Assembly: GCF_900088535.1 (NCBI RefSeq)
Contig: NZ_LT578417.1
Span: 2,108,001 to 2,172,000, forward strand
Source: Cyanobium sp. NIES-981
GTDB lineage: Bacteria; Cyanobacteriota; Cyanobacteriia; PCC-6307; Cyanobiaceae
DNA: 64,000 bases
Direction of reading: 5' to 3'
In this document: piece by piece, positions 48,808 through 57,333 of the stretch
Numbering within the stretch: position 1 is the first letter of the stretch
How the letters are laid out: each line of letters starts with the position of its first letter
Notes under the pieces: model-generated
What the model saw: the letters and a program-made list of their open reading frames with translations, nothing else
What the model was told of the DNA's origin: nothing
The model's database searches: none
Program-made: the position numbers and the translations under genes

Positions 48808-48978
48808 ATGCAGGTCACCGAAGAAGACGGCGGCAAGCTCAATGCCTTCGCCCGGGAACCCCGCATGGTGGTGATGGAAAAAGGCGAGCGCAGCACCAGC
48901 CAGACGAAACTGCTCCTCATCGGCGGAGCCGTTCTGGTGCTGGCCCTGGTGGGCCTGGCCGCCGGAATCAGCGGCTGA
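48808..48978 (+). CDS. psb34: Psb34 (Ssl1498)-like photosystem II assembly membrane protein
   Basis: ATG 48808 gives 56 residues (a GTG 15 bp upstream is possible). The N-terminal MQVTEEDGGKLNAFAREPRM matches the Ssl1498/Psb34 motif of an acidic stretch, GG-x-LN-x-FA and EP. One membrane helix follows (LLLIGGAVLVLALVGLAAGIS). Psb34 is related to light-harvesting-like proteins and attaches to CP47 during photosystem II assembly. The chlorophyll-binding motif of high-light-inducible proteins is absent, as in Psb34. Assignment rests on this short motif. Confidence 0.75.
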   Translation: MQVTEEDGGKLNAFAREPRMVVMEKGERSTSQTKLLLIGGAVLVLALVGLAAGISG

Positions 48979-49008
48979 GACCGCCTGAACGCCTGTAGTA
49001 GCTTGCCT

Positions 49009-49028
49009 GGATGAGCAGCCGCTCATCC
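49009..49028 (+). other. Stem-loop upstream of sqdB
   Basis: GGATGAGC (49009-49016) pairs perfectly with GCTCATCC (49021-49028) across a 4-nt loop AGCC. It lies 30 bp after the psb34-like gene and 55 bp before sqdB. It may be a terminator for the small gene or a leader structure for sqdB. No T-run follows. Confidence 0.45.
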
Positions 49029-49051
49029 TGCGGGGGTCTGGGGTTTTCGGC

Positions 49052-49087
49052 ATGACTGGGGTTCTCGGCATGAAGGTTTCGGCATGA
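49052..49087 (+). other. Short upstream ORF overlapping the sqdB start
   Basis: ATG 49052 opens an 11-codon frame (MTGVLGMKVSA) whose TGA overlaps the sqdB ATG as ATGA. The stretch 49045-49086 carries three near-copies of TTCGGCATGA, the last being the sqdB start. The ORF is seen directly; translation and coupling are untested. Confidence 0.35.
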
Positions 49088-50277
49088 AAGTGTTCGTTCT
49101 CGGCGGCGATGGCTTCTGCGGCTGGCCCTGTGCGGTCAACCTGGCCGATGCCGGCCATGACGTGGTGATCGTCGACAACCTCAGCCGGCGCAAGATCGAC
49201 GTCGACCTGGGCGTCGAGTCGCTCACGCCGATCGCCACCATCAGCGAGCGGCTGCGGGCCTGGGATCAGGTGGGTGGCAAGGCCATGCGCTTCGTCCATC
49301 TGGACATCGCCAAGGAGTACACCCGGCTGCTCGACCTGCTGCGCGACGAGCGCCCGGCGGCCGTGGTGCACTTCGCCGAGCAGCGGGCGGCGCCCTACTC
49401 GATGAAGAGCAGCGCCACCAAGCGCTACACCGTGGACAACAACGTCAACGGCACCCACAACCTGCTGGCCGCCCTGGTGGAGAGCGGCATCGACAGCCAC
49501 ATCGTGCACCTCGGCACCATGGGGGTGTACGGCTACGGCTCCCACCGCGGCGCCACCATTCCCGAGGGCTACCTCACCGTGGAGGTGCCCCAGCCGGACG
49601 GCAGCCGCTTCACCGAGAAGATCCTCCATCCGGCGGATCCCGGCAGCGTCTACCACATGACCAAGACGCTCGATCAGCTGCTCTTTTACTACTACAACAA
49701 GAACGACGGCATCCGCGTCACCGACCTGCACCAGGGCATCGTGTGGGGCACCAACACCGCGCTCACCGAGAAGGATCCCCGGCTCACCAACCGCTTCGAC
49801 TACGACGGTGACTACGGCACCGTGCTGAACCGCTTCCTGATGCAGGCCGCCATCGGCTACCCCCTCACCGTGCACGGCACGGGAGGTCAGACCCGCGCCT
49901 TCATCCACATCCGCGATTCGGTGCGCTGCGTCCAGCTGGCCCTCGAGCACCCGCCCCAGTCGGGCGAAAAGGTGAAGATCTTCAACCAGATGACCGAGAG
50001 CCACCAGGTGGGCCAGTTGGCCGAGAAGGTGGCTGCCCTGACCGGGGCCGCGATCAACCACCTCCCCAACCCCCGCAAGGAGGCGATCGAGAACGACCTG
50101 ATCGTGGACAACCGCTGCTTCATCGAACTGGGCCTCAAGCCCACCACCCTCGATGACGGGCTGATGGCGGAAGTGGTGGACGTGGCGCGCCGCTGGGCCG
50201 ACCGCTGCGACCGCAGCCGCATCCCCTGCGTCTCGGCCTGGACCAGCCGCCAGGCCGAAGCCATCCAGACCGCCTGA
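49084..50277 (+). CDS. sqdB: UDP-sulfoquinovose synthase
   Basis: The 397-residue protein begins MKVFVLGGDGFCGWPCAVNL, the NAD motif of SqdB. FAEQRAAPYSMKSSATKRYTVDNNVNGTHNLL, YGYGSHRGATIPEGYL, GSVYHMTKTLDQLLFYYYNK (Tyr-x3-Lys), VWGTNTALTEKDPRLTNRFDYDGDYGTVLNRF and TRAFIHIRDSVRC are diagnostic. It converts UDP-glucose and sulfite to UDP-sulfoquinovose for the thylakoid lipid SQDG. It forms an operon with sqdX, which starts 24 bp later. Confidence 0.97.
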   Translation: MKVFVLGGDGFCGWPCAVNLADAGHDVVIVDNLSRRKIDVDLGVESLTPIATISERLRAWDQVGGKAMRFVHLDIAKEYTRLLDLLRDERPAAVVHFAEQRAAPYSMKSSATKRYTVDNNVNGTHNLLAALVESGIDSHIVHLGTMGVYGYGSHRGATIPEGYLTVEVPQPDGSRFTEKILHPADPGSVYHMTKTLDQLLFYYYNKNDGIRVTDLHQGIVWGTNTALTEKDPRLTNRFDYDGDYGTVLNRFLMQAAIGYPLTVHGTGGQTRAFIHIRDSVRCVQLALEHPPQSGEKVKIFNQMTESHQVGQLAEKVAALTGAAINHLPNPRKEAIENDLIVDNRCFIELGLKPTTLDDGLMAEVVDVARRWADRCDRSRIPCVSAWTSRQAEAIQTA

Positions 50278-50301
50278 GCCGGCCCCTCCCCTTCCTCCCC
50301 T

Positions 50302-51450
50302 TTGAAGATCGCCTTCTTCACCGAGACCTTCCTGCCCAAGGTCGACGGCATCGTCACCCGCCTCACCAAGACGGTGCAGCACCTGGTGGCCCTTGGCGAT
50401 GAGGTGCTGATCTTCTGTCCGGAAGGAGCGCCGGAGGCCTACATGGGCGCCCGGGTGGTGGGGGTGCCGGCGATGCCCCTGCCCCTCTACCCCGAGCTGA
50501 AGCTGGCGCTGCCCCGTCCGGCCGTGGCCGAGGCCCTGGAACAGTTCCAGCCCGATCTGGTGCATGTGGTGAATCCGGCCGTGCTGGGCCTGGGGGGGAT
50601 CTGGCTGGCCAGGACGCGCAGTTACCCCCTGGTGGCCAGCTACCACACCCACCTGCCGAAATACCTGGAGCACTACGGGATGGGGATGCTCGAACCGCTG
50701 CTGTGGGAACTGCTCAAGGCGGCCCACAACCAGGCCCGGCTCAACCTCTGCACCTCCACGGCGATGGTGCAGGAGCTGAGCGAGAAGGGCATCCAGCACA
50801 CCGACCTCTGGCAGCGGGGCGTGGACACCGACCTGTTCCGGCCAGCCCTGCGCAGCCCCGCCACCCGTGAGCGGCTGCTGGGGGGCCAGAGCGACACCGG
50901 CAAGCTGCTGCTCTACATCGGCCGCCTCTCGGCCGAAAAGCAGATCGAGCGCATCCGCCCGGTGCTCGATGCCATGCCCGACGCCCGCCTGGCGCTGGTG
51001 GGTGACGGTCCCCACCGGCAGGCCCTGGAAAAGCTCTTCGCCGGCACACCCACCACCTTCGTGGGCTACCTGGCGGGCGAGGAGCTGGCCAGCGCCTACG
51101 CCAGCGGCGATGCCTTCGTATTCCCCAGCAGCACCGAAACCCTGGGGCTGGTGCTGCTGGAGGCCATGGCGGCCGGCTGTCCCGTGGTCGGAGCGAACCG
51201 CGGCGGCATTCCCGACATCGTCACCGACGGGGTCAATGGCTGTCTCTACGATCCGGACGGCCGTGACGGTGGAGCCGCCAGCCTGACGGCGGCGGTGCAG
51301 CGGCTGCTGGGGGACCCCGCCGAACGGCAGCAGCTGCGGCAGGCCGCCCGCCAGGAGGCGGAGCGCTGGGGATGGGCCTCGGCCACCCGGCAGCTGCGCG
51401 GGTTCTACAGCCGGCTGCTGGGCCAGCCCCAGCTGCAGCTGGTGGCCTGA
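50302..51450 (+). CDS. sqdX: SQDG synthase (sulfoquinovosyltransferase)
   Basis: TTG 50302 gives 382 residues beginning MKIAFFTETFLPKVDGIVTRL, the common start of SqdX. ARTRSYPLVASYHTHLPKYLEHYG, LYIGRLSAEKQIERIRPVL, FVGYLAGEELASAYASGDAFVFPSSTETLGLVLLEAMAAGCPVVG (E-x7-E) and VTDGVNGCLYDP are GT4 features of this family. It transfers sulfoquinovose to diacylglycerol at the membrane. Placement directly after sqdB fixes the assignment. Confidence 0.95.
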   Translation: MKIAFFTETFLPKVDGIVTRLTKTVQHLVALGDEVLIFCPEGAPEAYMGARVVGVPAMPLPLYPELKLALPRPAVAEALEQFQPDLVHVVNPAVLGLGGIWLARTRSYPLVASYHTHLPKYLEHYGMGMLEPLLWELLKAAHNQARLNLCTSTAMVQELSEKGIQHTDLWQRGVDTDLFRPALRSPATRERLLGGQSDTGKLLLYIGRLSAEKQIERIRPVLDAMPDARLALVGDGPHRQALEKLFAGTPTTFVGYLAGEELASAYASGDAFVFPSSTETLGLVLLEAMAAGCPVVGANRGGIPDIVTDGVNGCLYDPDGRDGGAASLTAAVQRLLGDPAERQQLRQAARQEAERWGWASATRQLRGFYSRLLGQPQLQLVA

Positions 51451-51472
51451 GGTGATCGACGCGCACTGAGAT

Positions 51473-53221
51473 TCAGCCGCCGCTTGCGGCTGCCGTGCTC
51501 CGAAACCAGGTGGTCATCAGCGCCTTCACCATGGGAGCCGCCACCGTGCCGCCATAGCCGCCGGAATTCTCGCCGAACGCCACGATCACCAGGGTGGGCT
51601 TGTCGGCAGGGGCGTAGCCGCCGAACCAGGCATGGTCCGGCCGGGGGGGATCCTCACCGGTGCCGGTCTTGCCGGCGACCGGCGGCAGTTTTGGGTCGTT
51701 GAGCAGCCGGGCCGTGCCCTCGGTCACCACCATGCGCAGGCCCTTCTGCAGCACCGCAACGGTCGAGGGCTTGAGGTTGATGCGGCTGCGGGGCATGGGT
51801 CGCTCCACCAGGTGCGGCGTGACCAGCCAGCCCCCGTTCGCCACCGCCGCGTAGAGCCGCGCCATCTGCAACGGTGTCACCTGCAGGGCCCCCTGGCCAA
51901 TGGAGGAGGTGATGGTGTCCACCGGTGTCCAGGGCTCACCCAGCACCTCCTTCTTCCAGGCCTGATCGCCCAGCAGACCGGGGGTTTCCTCCTCGGTGAG
52001 CTCGATGCCGGTGACACTGCCGTAGCCCAGCCGCCGGGCCGTCTTGAACAGGGCATCCGGGCCGATCTTCAACCCCACCCGGTAGTAGAAAGTGTTGCTG
52101 CTGACGGCCAGCGCAAACGGGAACCCCACCATGCCGTGGGCCCCGTGGTCTCCGTAGCAGAGCCCCGCGTAGCAGAAGGAATTGGTGGTGAGCACCCTGG
52201 AGTCGGGGCTGTAGACCCCCGACTCCAGGGCTGCCGCCGTGGTGACGATCTTGAAGGTGCTGGCCGGCGGGAAGCCCTGGAACGCCCGGTTCAGCAGCGG
52301 GGAGTTCGGCCCGTTGAGGGCGGCCCACTCCCGGCTCGAAGGCGCTGGGGAGAACACATTGGGATCGAAGGTGGGCCGGCTGGCCAGGGCCCGGATGGCC
52401 CCCGTCTGGGGGTCCATGGCCACGATGGCGCCCTTGCGGACGCCATCGAGGGCCCGCTCCGCCGCCTGCTGGAGGGGCAGATCGAGGGTGAGGCGCAGGT
52501 CTTTCCCCGCCTTGGCCGGCTTGTCCCCCAGCACACGCTGCACCTGGCCGGCGGCATTGACCTCCACCTGCTGGCCACCCCACTCACCGCGCAGATGCGC
52601 CTCGTAGGCCTTCTCCAGACCGCTGCGGCCCACCCGGTCGCGGATCCGGTAGCCCTTGTCGCGCAGGCGTTCGTACTCCTCCTCGGTGATGCCGCTGGTG
52701 TAGCCGAGCACATGGGCCCCGAGGCGCCCATGGGGATAGCTGCGCAGCACGTCCACATCCACTTCGGCGCCCCGCAGACCGCTGGCCTGCTCACGAAAGC
52801 GCAGCACCTGCTCGGGCCTCAGGCCCTCCGCCAGCTGGATCCGGAAACCCTCGGCATTGTTGCCGCTGGTGCGCCGCTCGTCGAGATCGGCGGCGGGCAG
52901 CCCCAGCAGGCCCGCCAGGCGGTCCCGCAGGGCCGGCCAGGCGGCGTCGGACACCTCCCGCGGCTGGATGTAGAGGTTGTAGGTGAGCAGGCTGGTGGCC
53001 AGCACCTGGCCGTTGCGGTCCAGCAGCCGCCCGCGGATCGGGTTGCGCGGCATCAGCCGGATGCGGTTGTCATCGGCGCGCTCGCGGTTCTCGGCGCCAT
53101 GCACCAGCTGCAGCCAGGCCAGCCGCGCCACCATCGCACCGCTGAACAGCAGCACCACCGCGAGCAGCAGCACGGGCTGCTGGCCCATGCCGCTGTGGCG
53201 TCCGGCCTGGCCGTAGGCCAT
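51473..53221 (-). CDS. mrdA: Penicillin-binding protein 2 (peptidoglycan transpeptidase)
   Basis: This 582-residue class B penicillin-binding protein has an N-terminal membrane anchor (PVLLLAVVLLFSGAMVARLAWLQLVHG), a dimerisation region with NPIRGRLLDRNGQVLA and YTSGITEEEYERL, and a transpeptidase domain. The domain carries PASTFK (active Ser), SSNTF and AGKTGTGE. It cross-links peptidoglycan during elongation with RodA. The C-terminus ends soon after VAFGENSGGYGGTVAAPMVKALM. It lies 3 bp downstream of the small gene at 53224 on the same strand. Confidence 0.94.
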   Translation of the reverse strand: MAYGQAGRHSGMGQQPVLLLAVVLLFSGAMVARLAWLQLVHGAENRERADDNRIRLMPRNPIRGRLLDRNGQVLATSLLTYNLYIQPREVSDAAWPALRDRLAGLLGLPAADLDERRTSGNNAEGFRIQLAEGLRPEQVLRFREQASGLRGAEVDVDVLRSYPHGRLGAHVLGYTSGITEEEYERLRDKGYRIRDRVGRSGLEKAYEAHLRGEWGGQQVEVNAAGQVQRVLGDKPAKAGKDLRLTLDLPLQQAAERALDGVRKGAIVAMDPQTGAIRALASRPTFDPNVFSPAPSSREWAALNGPNSPLLNRAFQGFPPASTFKIVTTAAALESGVYSPDSRVLTTNSFCYAGLCYGDHGAHGMVGFPFALAVSSNTFYYRVGLKIGPDALFKTARRLGYGSVTGIELTEEETPGLLGDQAWKKEVLGEPWTPVDTITSSIGQGALQVTPLQMARLYAAVANGGWLVTPHLVERPMPRSRINLKPSTVAVLQKGLRMVVTEGTARLLNDPKLPPVAGKTGTGEDPPRPDHAWFGGYAPADKPTLVIVAFGENSGGYGGTVAAPMVKALMTTWFRSTAAASGG

Positions 53222-53223
53222 CC

Positions 53224-53607
53224 CTAGTCCGCCTCCCCGCCGGCGGCGAGCCGCTGCTCCAGCAGGGTGAGGCGCTCGGCCACGGCCGCCAGGCGCAGCT
53301 GCAGCTCGGCCGGATCGGCCTCGTGGGCTGGGTCGGCCGCCGGCTCGGGGTTCACATCCCGCACCTCCACCTTCATCACCGGGTTGCCAAGGCCGGGGCT
53401 GACCCGATCCAGCTGGTCCCGCACCTGGGTGGCGGCGGTTTCTCCCTCCTCGCGCAGCTGGGCCAGGGGATCGGGGGTGGAACCATCGAAGGCGGCGATC
53501 AGTTCCTGCGGACCCCCCTTGCGCACCCGCTCCACGGCGGCGAGGCCCACCGGCAGCACGTCCTGCATCAGGGTCAGCCGCAGGCTGTCGAGCGGATCGG
53601 CGGCCAT
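53224..53607 (-). CDS. Conserved hypothetical protein upstream of mrdA
   Basis: ATG 53607 (MAADPLDSLRLTLMQDVLPVGLAAVERVRKGG) gives 127 residues. It is an acidic, helical protein without membrane segments. A PDPLAQLREEGETAATQVRDQLDRVSPGLGNPVMKVEVRDV segment follows, and the C-terminal RLAAVAERLTLLEQRLA may form a coiled coil. I do not recognise a named family. It sits 3 bp from mrdA, so the two are probably co-translated, which suggests a link with cell-wall synthesis. Confidence 0.72.
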   Translation of the reverse strand: MAADPLDSLRLTLMQDVLPVGLAAVERVRKGGPQELIAAFDGSTPDPLAQLREEGETAATQVRDQLDRVSPGLGNPVMKVEVRDVNPEPAADPAHEADPAELQLRLAAVAERLTLLEQRLAAGGEAD

Positions 53608-53659
53608 GGTTCGAGGCTTGGGCCCCTCCAGTCTGCCGCGCCCACGGCTGGCGGCGGGA

Positions 53660-54289
53660 TCAGGGGCTGGGGCTGCCAGGCAACGCCGGCACACCCGGAT
53701 CCACGATCACCTGCCGGCAGCTCTGCTGGCTGCCCCACCACCAGCCGGCGCCCACGGCAAGCACCAGCAGGGTCGCCGCTGGCACCAGGGCCTGACGGGT
53801 CACCGCCAGGCCCAGCCACTCGCGCCAGGCCCGCAGGCTGCGGTCGCGGTCGAATCGGCGGCGCTCCCGGGCCTCCGCCTGCTGGCGGCGGCGCAGGGCC
53901 TTCATCACCCAGCGCTCGAAGGCCCTCTTCTTCGTCACCGCCATCTTGCGCTCCACCTCCAGCAGGTGGCCGGCGCTGAGGTCGGGATTGAAGGTGCTGA
54001 TCAGTTCCAGGCTCTTGAGGAACATCTCCACCGCCCCGTCCTTGGCGAGGCGCTCCTGGGGATCGAGCTGGTCCCAGTCGAGTTCGGGGTAGAAGCGGCG
54101 GCGGTTCGCGGCGATCTGCTCCTCCGGCAGCTGCCCGGGCTCCCGCAGCCAGCGGTCCGTGTTGGCATCGAACCGCCGCCAGTAGAGGAAGGGGTTGAGG
54201 TAGACGGTCTTGCCGCCCAGCTGGATGCTGTCCTGCTGCAGACGGCGCTGCAGGTCGGGATCGCTGGATGTCGCGGGAGCGGCAGTCAC
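53660..54289 (-). CDS. Hypothetical protein with C-terminal membrane anchor
   Basis: GTG 54289 gives 209 residues. The first ~150 are charged and soluble, with VYLNPFLYWRRFDANTDRWL, EMFLKSLELISTFNPDLSAGHLLEVERKMAVTKKRAFERWVM and an Arg-rich stretch (LRRRQQAEARERRRFDRDRS). A single helix (ALVPAATLLVLAVGAGWWWG) near 170-190 is followed by a short tail with one Cys. I do not recognise the family. It lies between guaA and mrdA on the same strand, 59 bp after guaA. Confidence 0.72.
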   Translation of the reverse strand: MTAAPATSSDPDLQRRLQQDSIQLGGKTVYLNPFLYWRRFDANTDRWLREPGQLPEEQIAANRRRFYPELDWDQLDPQERLAKDGAVEMFLKSLELISTFNPDLSAGHLLEVERKMAVTKKRAFERWVMKALRRRQQAEARERRRFDRDRSLRAWREWLGLAVTRQALVPAATLLVLAVGAGWWWGSQQSCRQVIVDPGVPALPGSPSP

Positions 54290-54348
54290 GGCGGAGCTGG
54301 AAGGGGCCCCGAGGGTAACGGAGGCCGATGGAGCCGGCTACTGGGGCC

Positions 54349-55986
54349 TCACTCCCACTCGATCGTGCCCGGGGGCTTGCTGGTGATGTCGAGCACCACC
54401 CGGTTCACCCCCTTCACCTCGTTGACGATGCGGTTGGAGATCGTCTCCAGCAGGTCGTAGGGCAGACGCGACCAGTCGGCGGTCATGCCGTCCTCCGAGG
54501 ACACGCAGCGCAGCACCACCGGGAAGGCATAGGTGCGCTTGTCCCCCATCACCCCCACGCTGCGCACCGGCAGCAGCACCGCGAAGGCCTGCCAGATGCT
54601 GTTGTAGAGCCCGGCATCGCGGATCTCCTCGCGCACGATCAGATCGGCGTCGCGCAGGATGTTGAGCTTCTCGCTGGTCACCTCGCCGAGGATGCGGATG
54701 GCCAGGCCCGGGCCCGGGAAGGGATGGCGCCCCACGATCTCCTCGGGCAGACCGAGGGAACGCCCCACCTTGCGCACCTCATCCTTGAACAGCCGGCGCA
54801 GCGGTTCCACCAGCTTGAACTGGAGATCCTTGGGCAGCCCGCCCACGTTGTGGTGGCTCTTGATCTTCACCGCCACCCGCTCACCGGTCTTGGGATCCAC
54901 GTTGGTGCCGGCGCTCTCGATCACATCGGGATAGAGCGTTCCCTGGGCGAGGTAATCGAACGGCCCCAGGCGCTTGCTCTCCTCCTCGAACACGCGGATG
55001 AACTCGGTGCCGATCCGCTTGCGCTTCTCCTCCGGATCGGTCACGCCCTCCAGCCGGGCGAGGAAGCGCTCGCGGGCATTGATGTATTCCACATTGATGT
55101 GGAACCGCTTGTCGAAGAACTCCACCAGGAACTCGGGCTCCCCTTTGCGCATGAACCCCTGGTCGATGAACATGCAGGTGAGCTGATCGCCGATCGCCCT
55201 GTGCAGCAGAAAGGCGAGGGTGGAGGAATCCACGCCGCCGGAGAGGGCCAGCAGCACCCGCTTCTCGCCCACCTGACGTCGCACGTCGGACACCGCCTCC
55301 TCGATGAAGGCGGCGGTGGTCCAGTCGGCTTCACAACCACAGATGTGGTAGACGAAGTTGCGGATCAGGGCCATGCCGCAGGTGGAGTGCACCACCTCGG
55401 GATGGAACTGCACGCCATAGAGATGGCGGCCGTGGTGGGCCACCGCCGCCTCGGGGGTGTTGTCGGTGTGGGCCAGCCGCACGAACCCCTCCGGCAGCCG
55501 CTCCACCGAATCGCCGTGACTCATCCACATCGTGGAACCGGGTTCCACATTGGTGAGCAGATCCACAGGATCGTCGACATGCAGCGGAGCCTTGCCGTAT
55601 TCGGCCCGGCCGGCCGCCACCACGGAGCCGCCGAGCTGCTGCACCATCAGCTGCATGCCGTAGCAGACACCGAGCACCGGAATACCGAGCTCCCACAGCC
55701 CCGGATCGCACACGGGAGCGTCCGGTTCGTACACCGAACCCGGGCCGCCACTGAGAATGATCCCCTTGGGGCTGATCGCCCGCAGCTCCTCAGCGGTGGT
55801 GGTGTAGCCCATCACCAGGGAGAACACCTCGGTCTCGCGGACGCGCCGGGCGATCAGTTCGGAGTACTGGGAGCCGAAATCGAGGATCACGATCGCCGGC
55901 GGCCGGCTGGACTGGGACGCCGCATCGAAGGTGCGGGTGGCTTCCAGCCCCGCATCCGCAGGCGGCGTCGGGGGAGCGGCGGTCAT
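54349..55986 (-). CDS. guaA: GMP synthase (glutamine-hydrolysing)
   Basis: ATG 55986 gives 545 residues (a GTG at 55995 adds three). The glutaminase domain has [42 protein letters not shown] (catalytic Cys) and [11 protein letters not shown]. The synthetase half has [18 protein letters not shown] (PP-loop), [55 protein letters not shown] and ends [10 protein letters not shown]. It aminates XMP to GMP. Confidence 0.97.
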   Translation of the reverse strand: MTAAPPTPPADAGLEATRTFDAASQSSRPPAIVILDFGSQYSELIARRVRETEVFSLVMGYTTTAEELRAISPKGIILSGGPGSVYEPDAPVCDPGLWELGIPVLGVCYGMQLMVQQLGGSVVAAGRAEYGKAPLHVDDPVDLLTNVEPGSTMWMSHGDSVERLPEGFVRLAHTDNTPEAAVAHHGRHLYGVQFHPEVVHSTCGMALIRNFVYHICGCEADWTTAAFIEEAVSDVRRQVGEKRVLLALSGGVDSSTLAFLLHRAIGDQLTCMFIDQGFMRKGEPEFLVEFFDKRFHINVEYINARERFLARLEGVTDPEEKRKRIGTEFIRVFEEESKRLGPFDYLAQGTLYPDVIESAGTNVDPKTGERVAVKIKSHHNVGGLPKDLQFKLVEPLRRLFKDEVRKVGRSLGLPEEIVGRHPFPGPGLAIRILGEVTSEKLNILRDADLIVREEIRDAGLYNSIWQAFAVLLPVRSVGVMGDKRTYAFPVVLRCVSSEDGMTADWSRLPYDLLETISNRIVNEVKGVNRVVLDITSKPPGTIEWE

Positions 55987-56056
55987 CGGCAGCACGGGGC
56001 CCGGGTCATTCGAGCCAGCCTAGGGGCCGCCCCGGGGTGCCATCAGGCCGGGGGCC

Positions 56057-57187
56057 TCAGAGGGAGGGCTCCGCCAGGCGGCGCAGCAGGGCTCCCCCCC
56101 GCGGGCCCTCGGCGCAGATCCGCCGGCTGCGGTCGAACAGCACGGCTCCCACGGCCATGCCGTCCTGGCCGTAGCGCGCCAGGTAGGCACCGCTGCGCTG
56201 CTCGATCGCCGCAGCGATCCGGCAGCGGAGCCGTTCTGCCAGGCCGGCATCCTGATCTTCCAGCCCGGCGAGGGCCGCCTCCACGGTGGGCATCGCGTGG
56301 AGCTGGGCCAGGGCGGGTCCGGCAAGCCCTTCGAGCGCGGCCAGAGCGGTGAGCACCTCGGCCCGCCCATCGGCCAGATGGTGATGGGTGTGGAAGATGC
56401 CCCCAGCCAGCTTCAGCAGCTTGCCCTGATAGCCGAACAGGAGCAGCTCGTTCACGCCGGCCTCGGCGGCCGCCACCAGCAGCGGGCCCAGCCAGTTGCC
56501 GGCCTTCACCAGCAGGTGCGGGCCCACCCCCAGCCGCGGGGCCAGATCCAGACCGTTCTCCCCGATCACCAGCACCAGGGCGCCGTCGAAGCCCGGGGCC
56601 CGCACCCGGCCGCGCAGGGCCTTCAGGGCCGCGTCCAGCTGGTCGGGGGCGGCGCTGCGCTGCACCACCGCCTGGGTGCCGATCAGGGCCAGGCCGTCCA
56701 CCACCCCGAAGGCCGCATTGCTGGTGCGCTCCGCCAGGCGGCGGCCCGCCGGAATCACCAGCTGGAGCTCCAGGCGCCGATCCGCCGGCACCAGCGGTTC
56801 GAGCGTGCGCCTCAGCAGCTCGCGGGCATAGGTGGAGAGGCAGGGCACGCCGGCGGCGGCCACCACGCCCACGCCCTCCCCGGCCACGAGCTCCAGCCGC
56901 TCGCCGGGGTCATGCCGCCAGCGGGCCTGCACCCACACGGGCTGGCCGCGGGTGAGGTCCAGCACATCAGGGCCGGGGTCCGCCCGGGCCGCCGCCAGCA
57001 CCCAGCCGCCGGCCAGGGGAGCCACCGCCTCCACCGGCACCGGCGTGGGCAGGGCCCCAGGCTCCAGCTGCAGCGGCTGGGCGGCGTCGAAGGGTTCACC
57101 GCGCAGGCCCTGAACCGCGGCCCGCGCTGCCGCCGCCAGCCACACCGGCAGGATGAAACCGGTGGGAGCCGAACGACCGTCAACCAT
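56057..57187 (-). CDS. cbiD: Cobalt-precorrin-5B C1-methyltransferase
   Basis: ATG 57187 (MVDGRSAPTGFILPVWLAAAARAA) gives 376 residues; a TTG 9 bp upstream is less likely. SWxG-type anaerobic-pathway features include VVAAAGVPCLSTYARELLRRTL, IPAGRRLAERTSNAAFGVVDGLALIGT, VIGENGLDLAPRLGV and LLFGYQGKLLKLAGGIFHTHHHLADGR. The last segments are well-known CbiD landmarks. Together with the precorrin-8 methylmutase at 22029 it indicates a corrinoid pathway using the early-cobalt route. Confidence 0.94.
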   Translation of the reverse strand: MVDGRSAPTGFILPVWLAAAARAAVQGLRGEPFDAAQPLQLEPGALPTPVPVEAVAPLAGGWVLAAARADPGPDVLDLTRGQPVWVQARWRHDPGERLELVAGEGVGVVAAAGVPCLSTYARELLRRTLEPLVPADRRLELQLVIPAGRRLAERTSNAAFGVVDGLALIGTQAVVQRSAAPDQLDAALKALRGRVRAPGFDGALVLVIGENGLDLAPRLGVGPHLLVKAGNWLGPLLVAAAEAGVNELLLFGYQGKLLKLAGGIFHTHHHLADGRAEVLTALAALEGLAGPALAQLHAMPTVEAALAGLEDQDAGLAERLRCRIAAAIEQRSGAYLARYGQDGMAVGAVLFDRSRRICAEGPRGGALLRRLAEPSL

Positions 57188-57333
57188 CAGCGGCAACCAT
57201 CAACGAAGAGCTCGCGGGAGCGCCCGGGTCCCGGCAGCGCCGAGCCGGGGAGGCGGTGGGTCAGGAGACCGTTTTTTACATTGGTCGATCGCGCCGCTTT
57301 CCCGCCGCGCCCTCCCTCGACACCGCAGCACCC

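Noticed and set aside
54328-56352. 674-codon frame antisense to guaA
   Set aside because: GuaA has intact glutaminase and PP-loop motifs. The antisense frame is His/Gly-rich without any motif.
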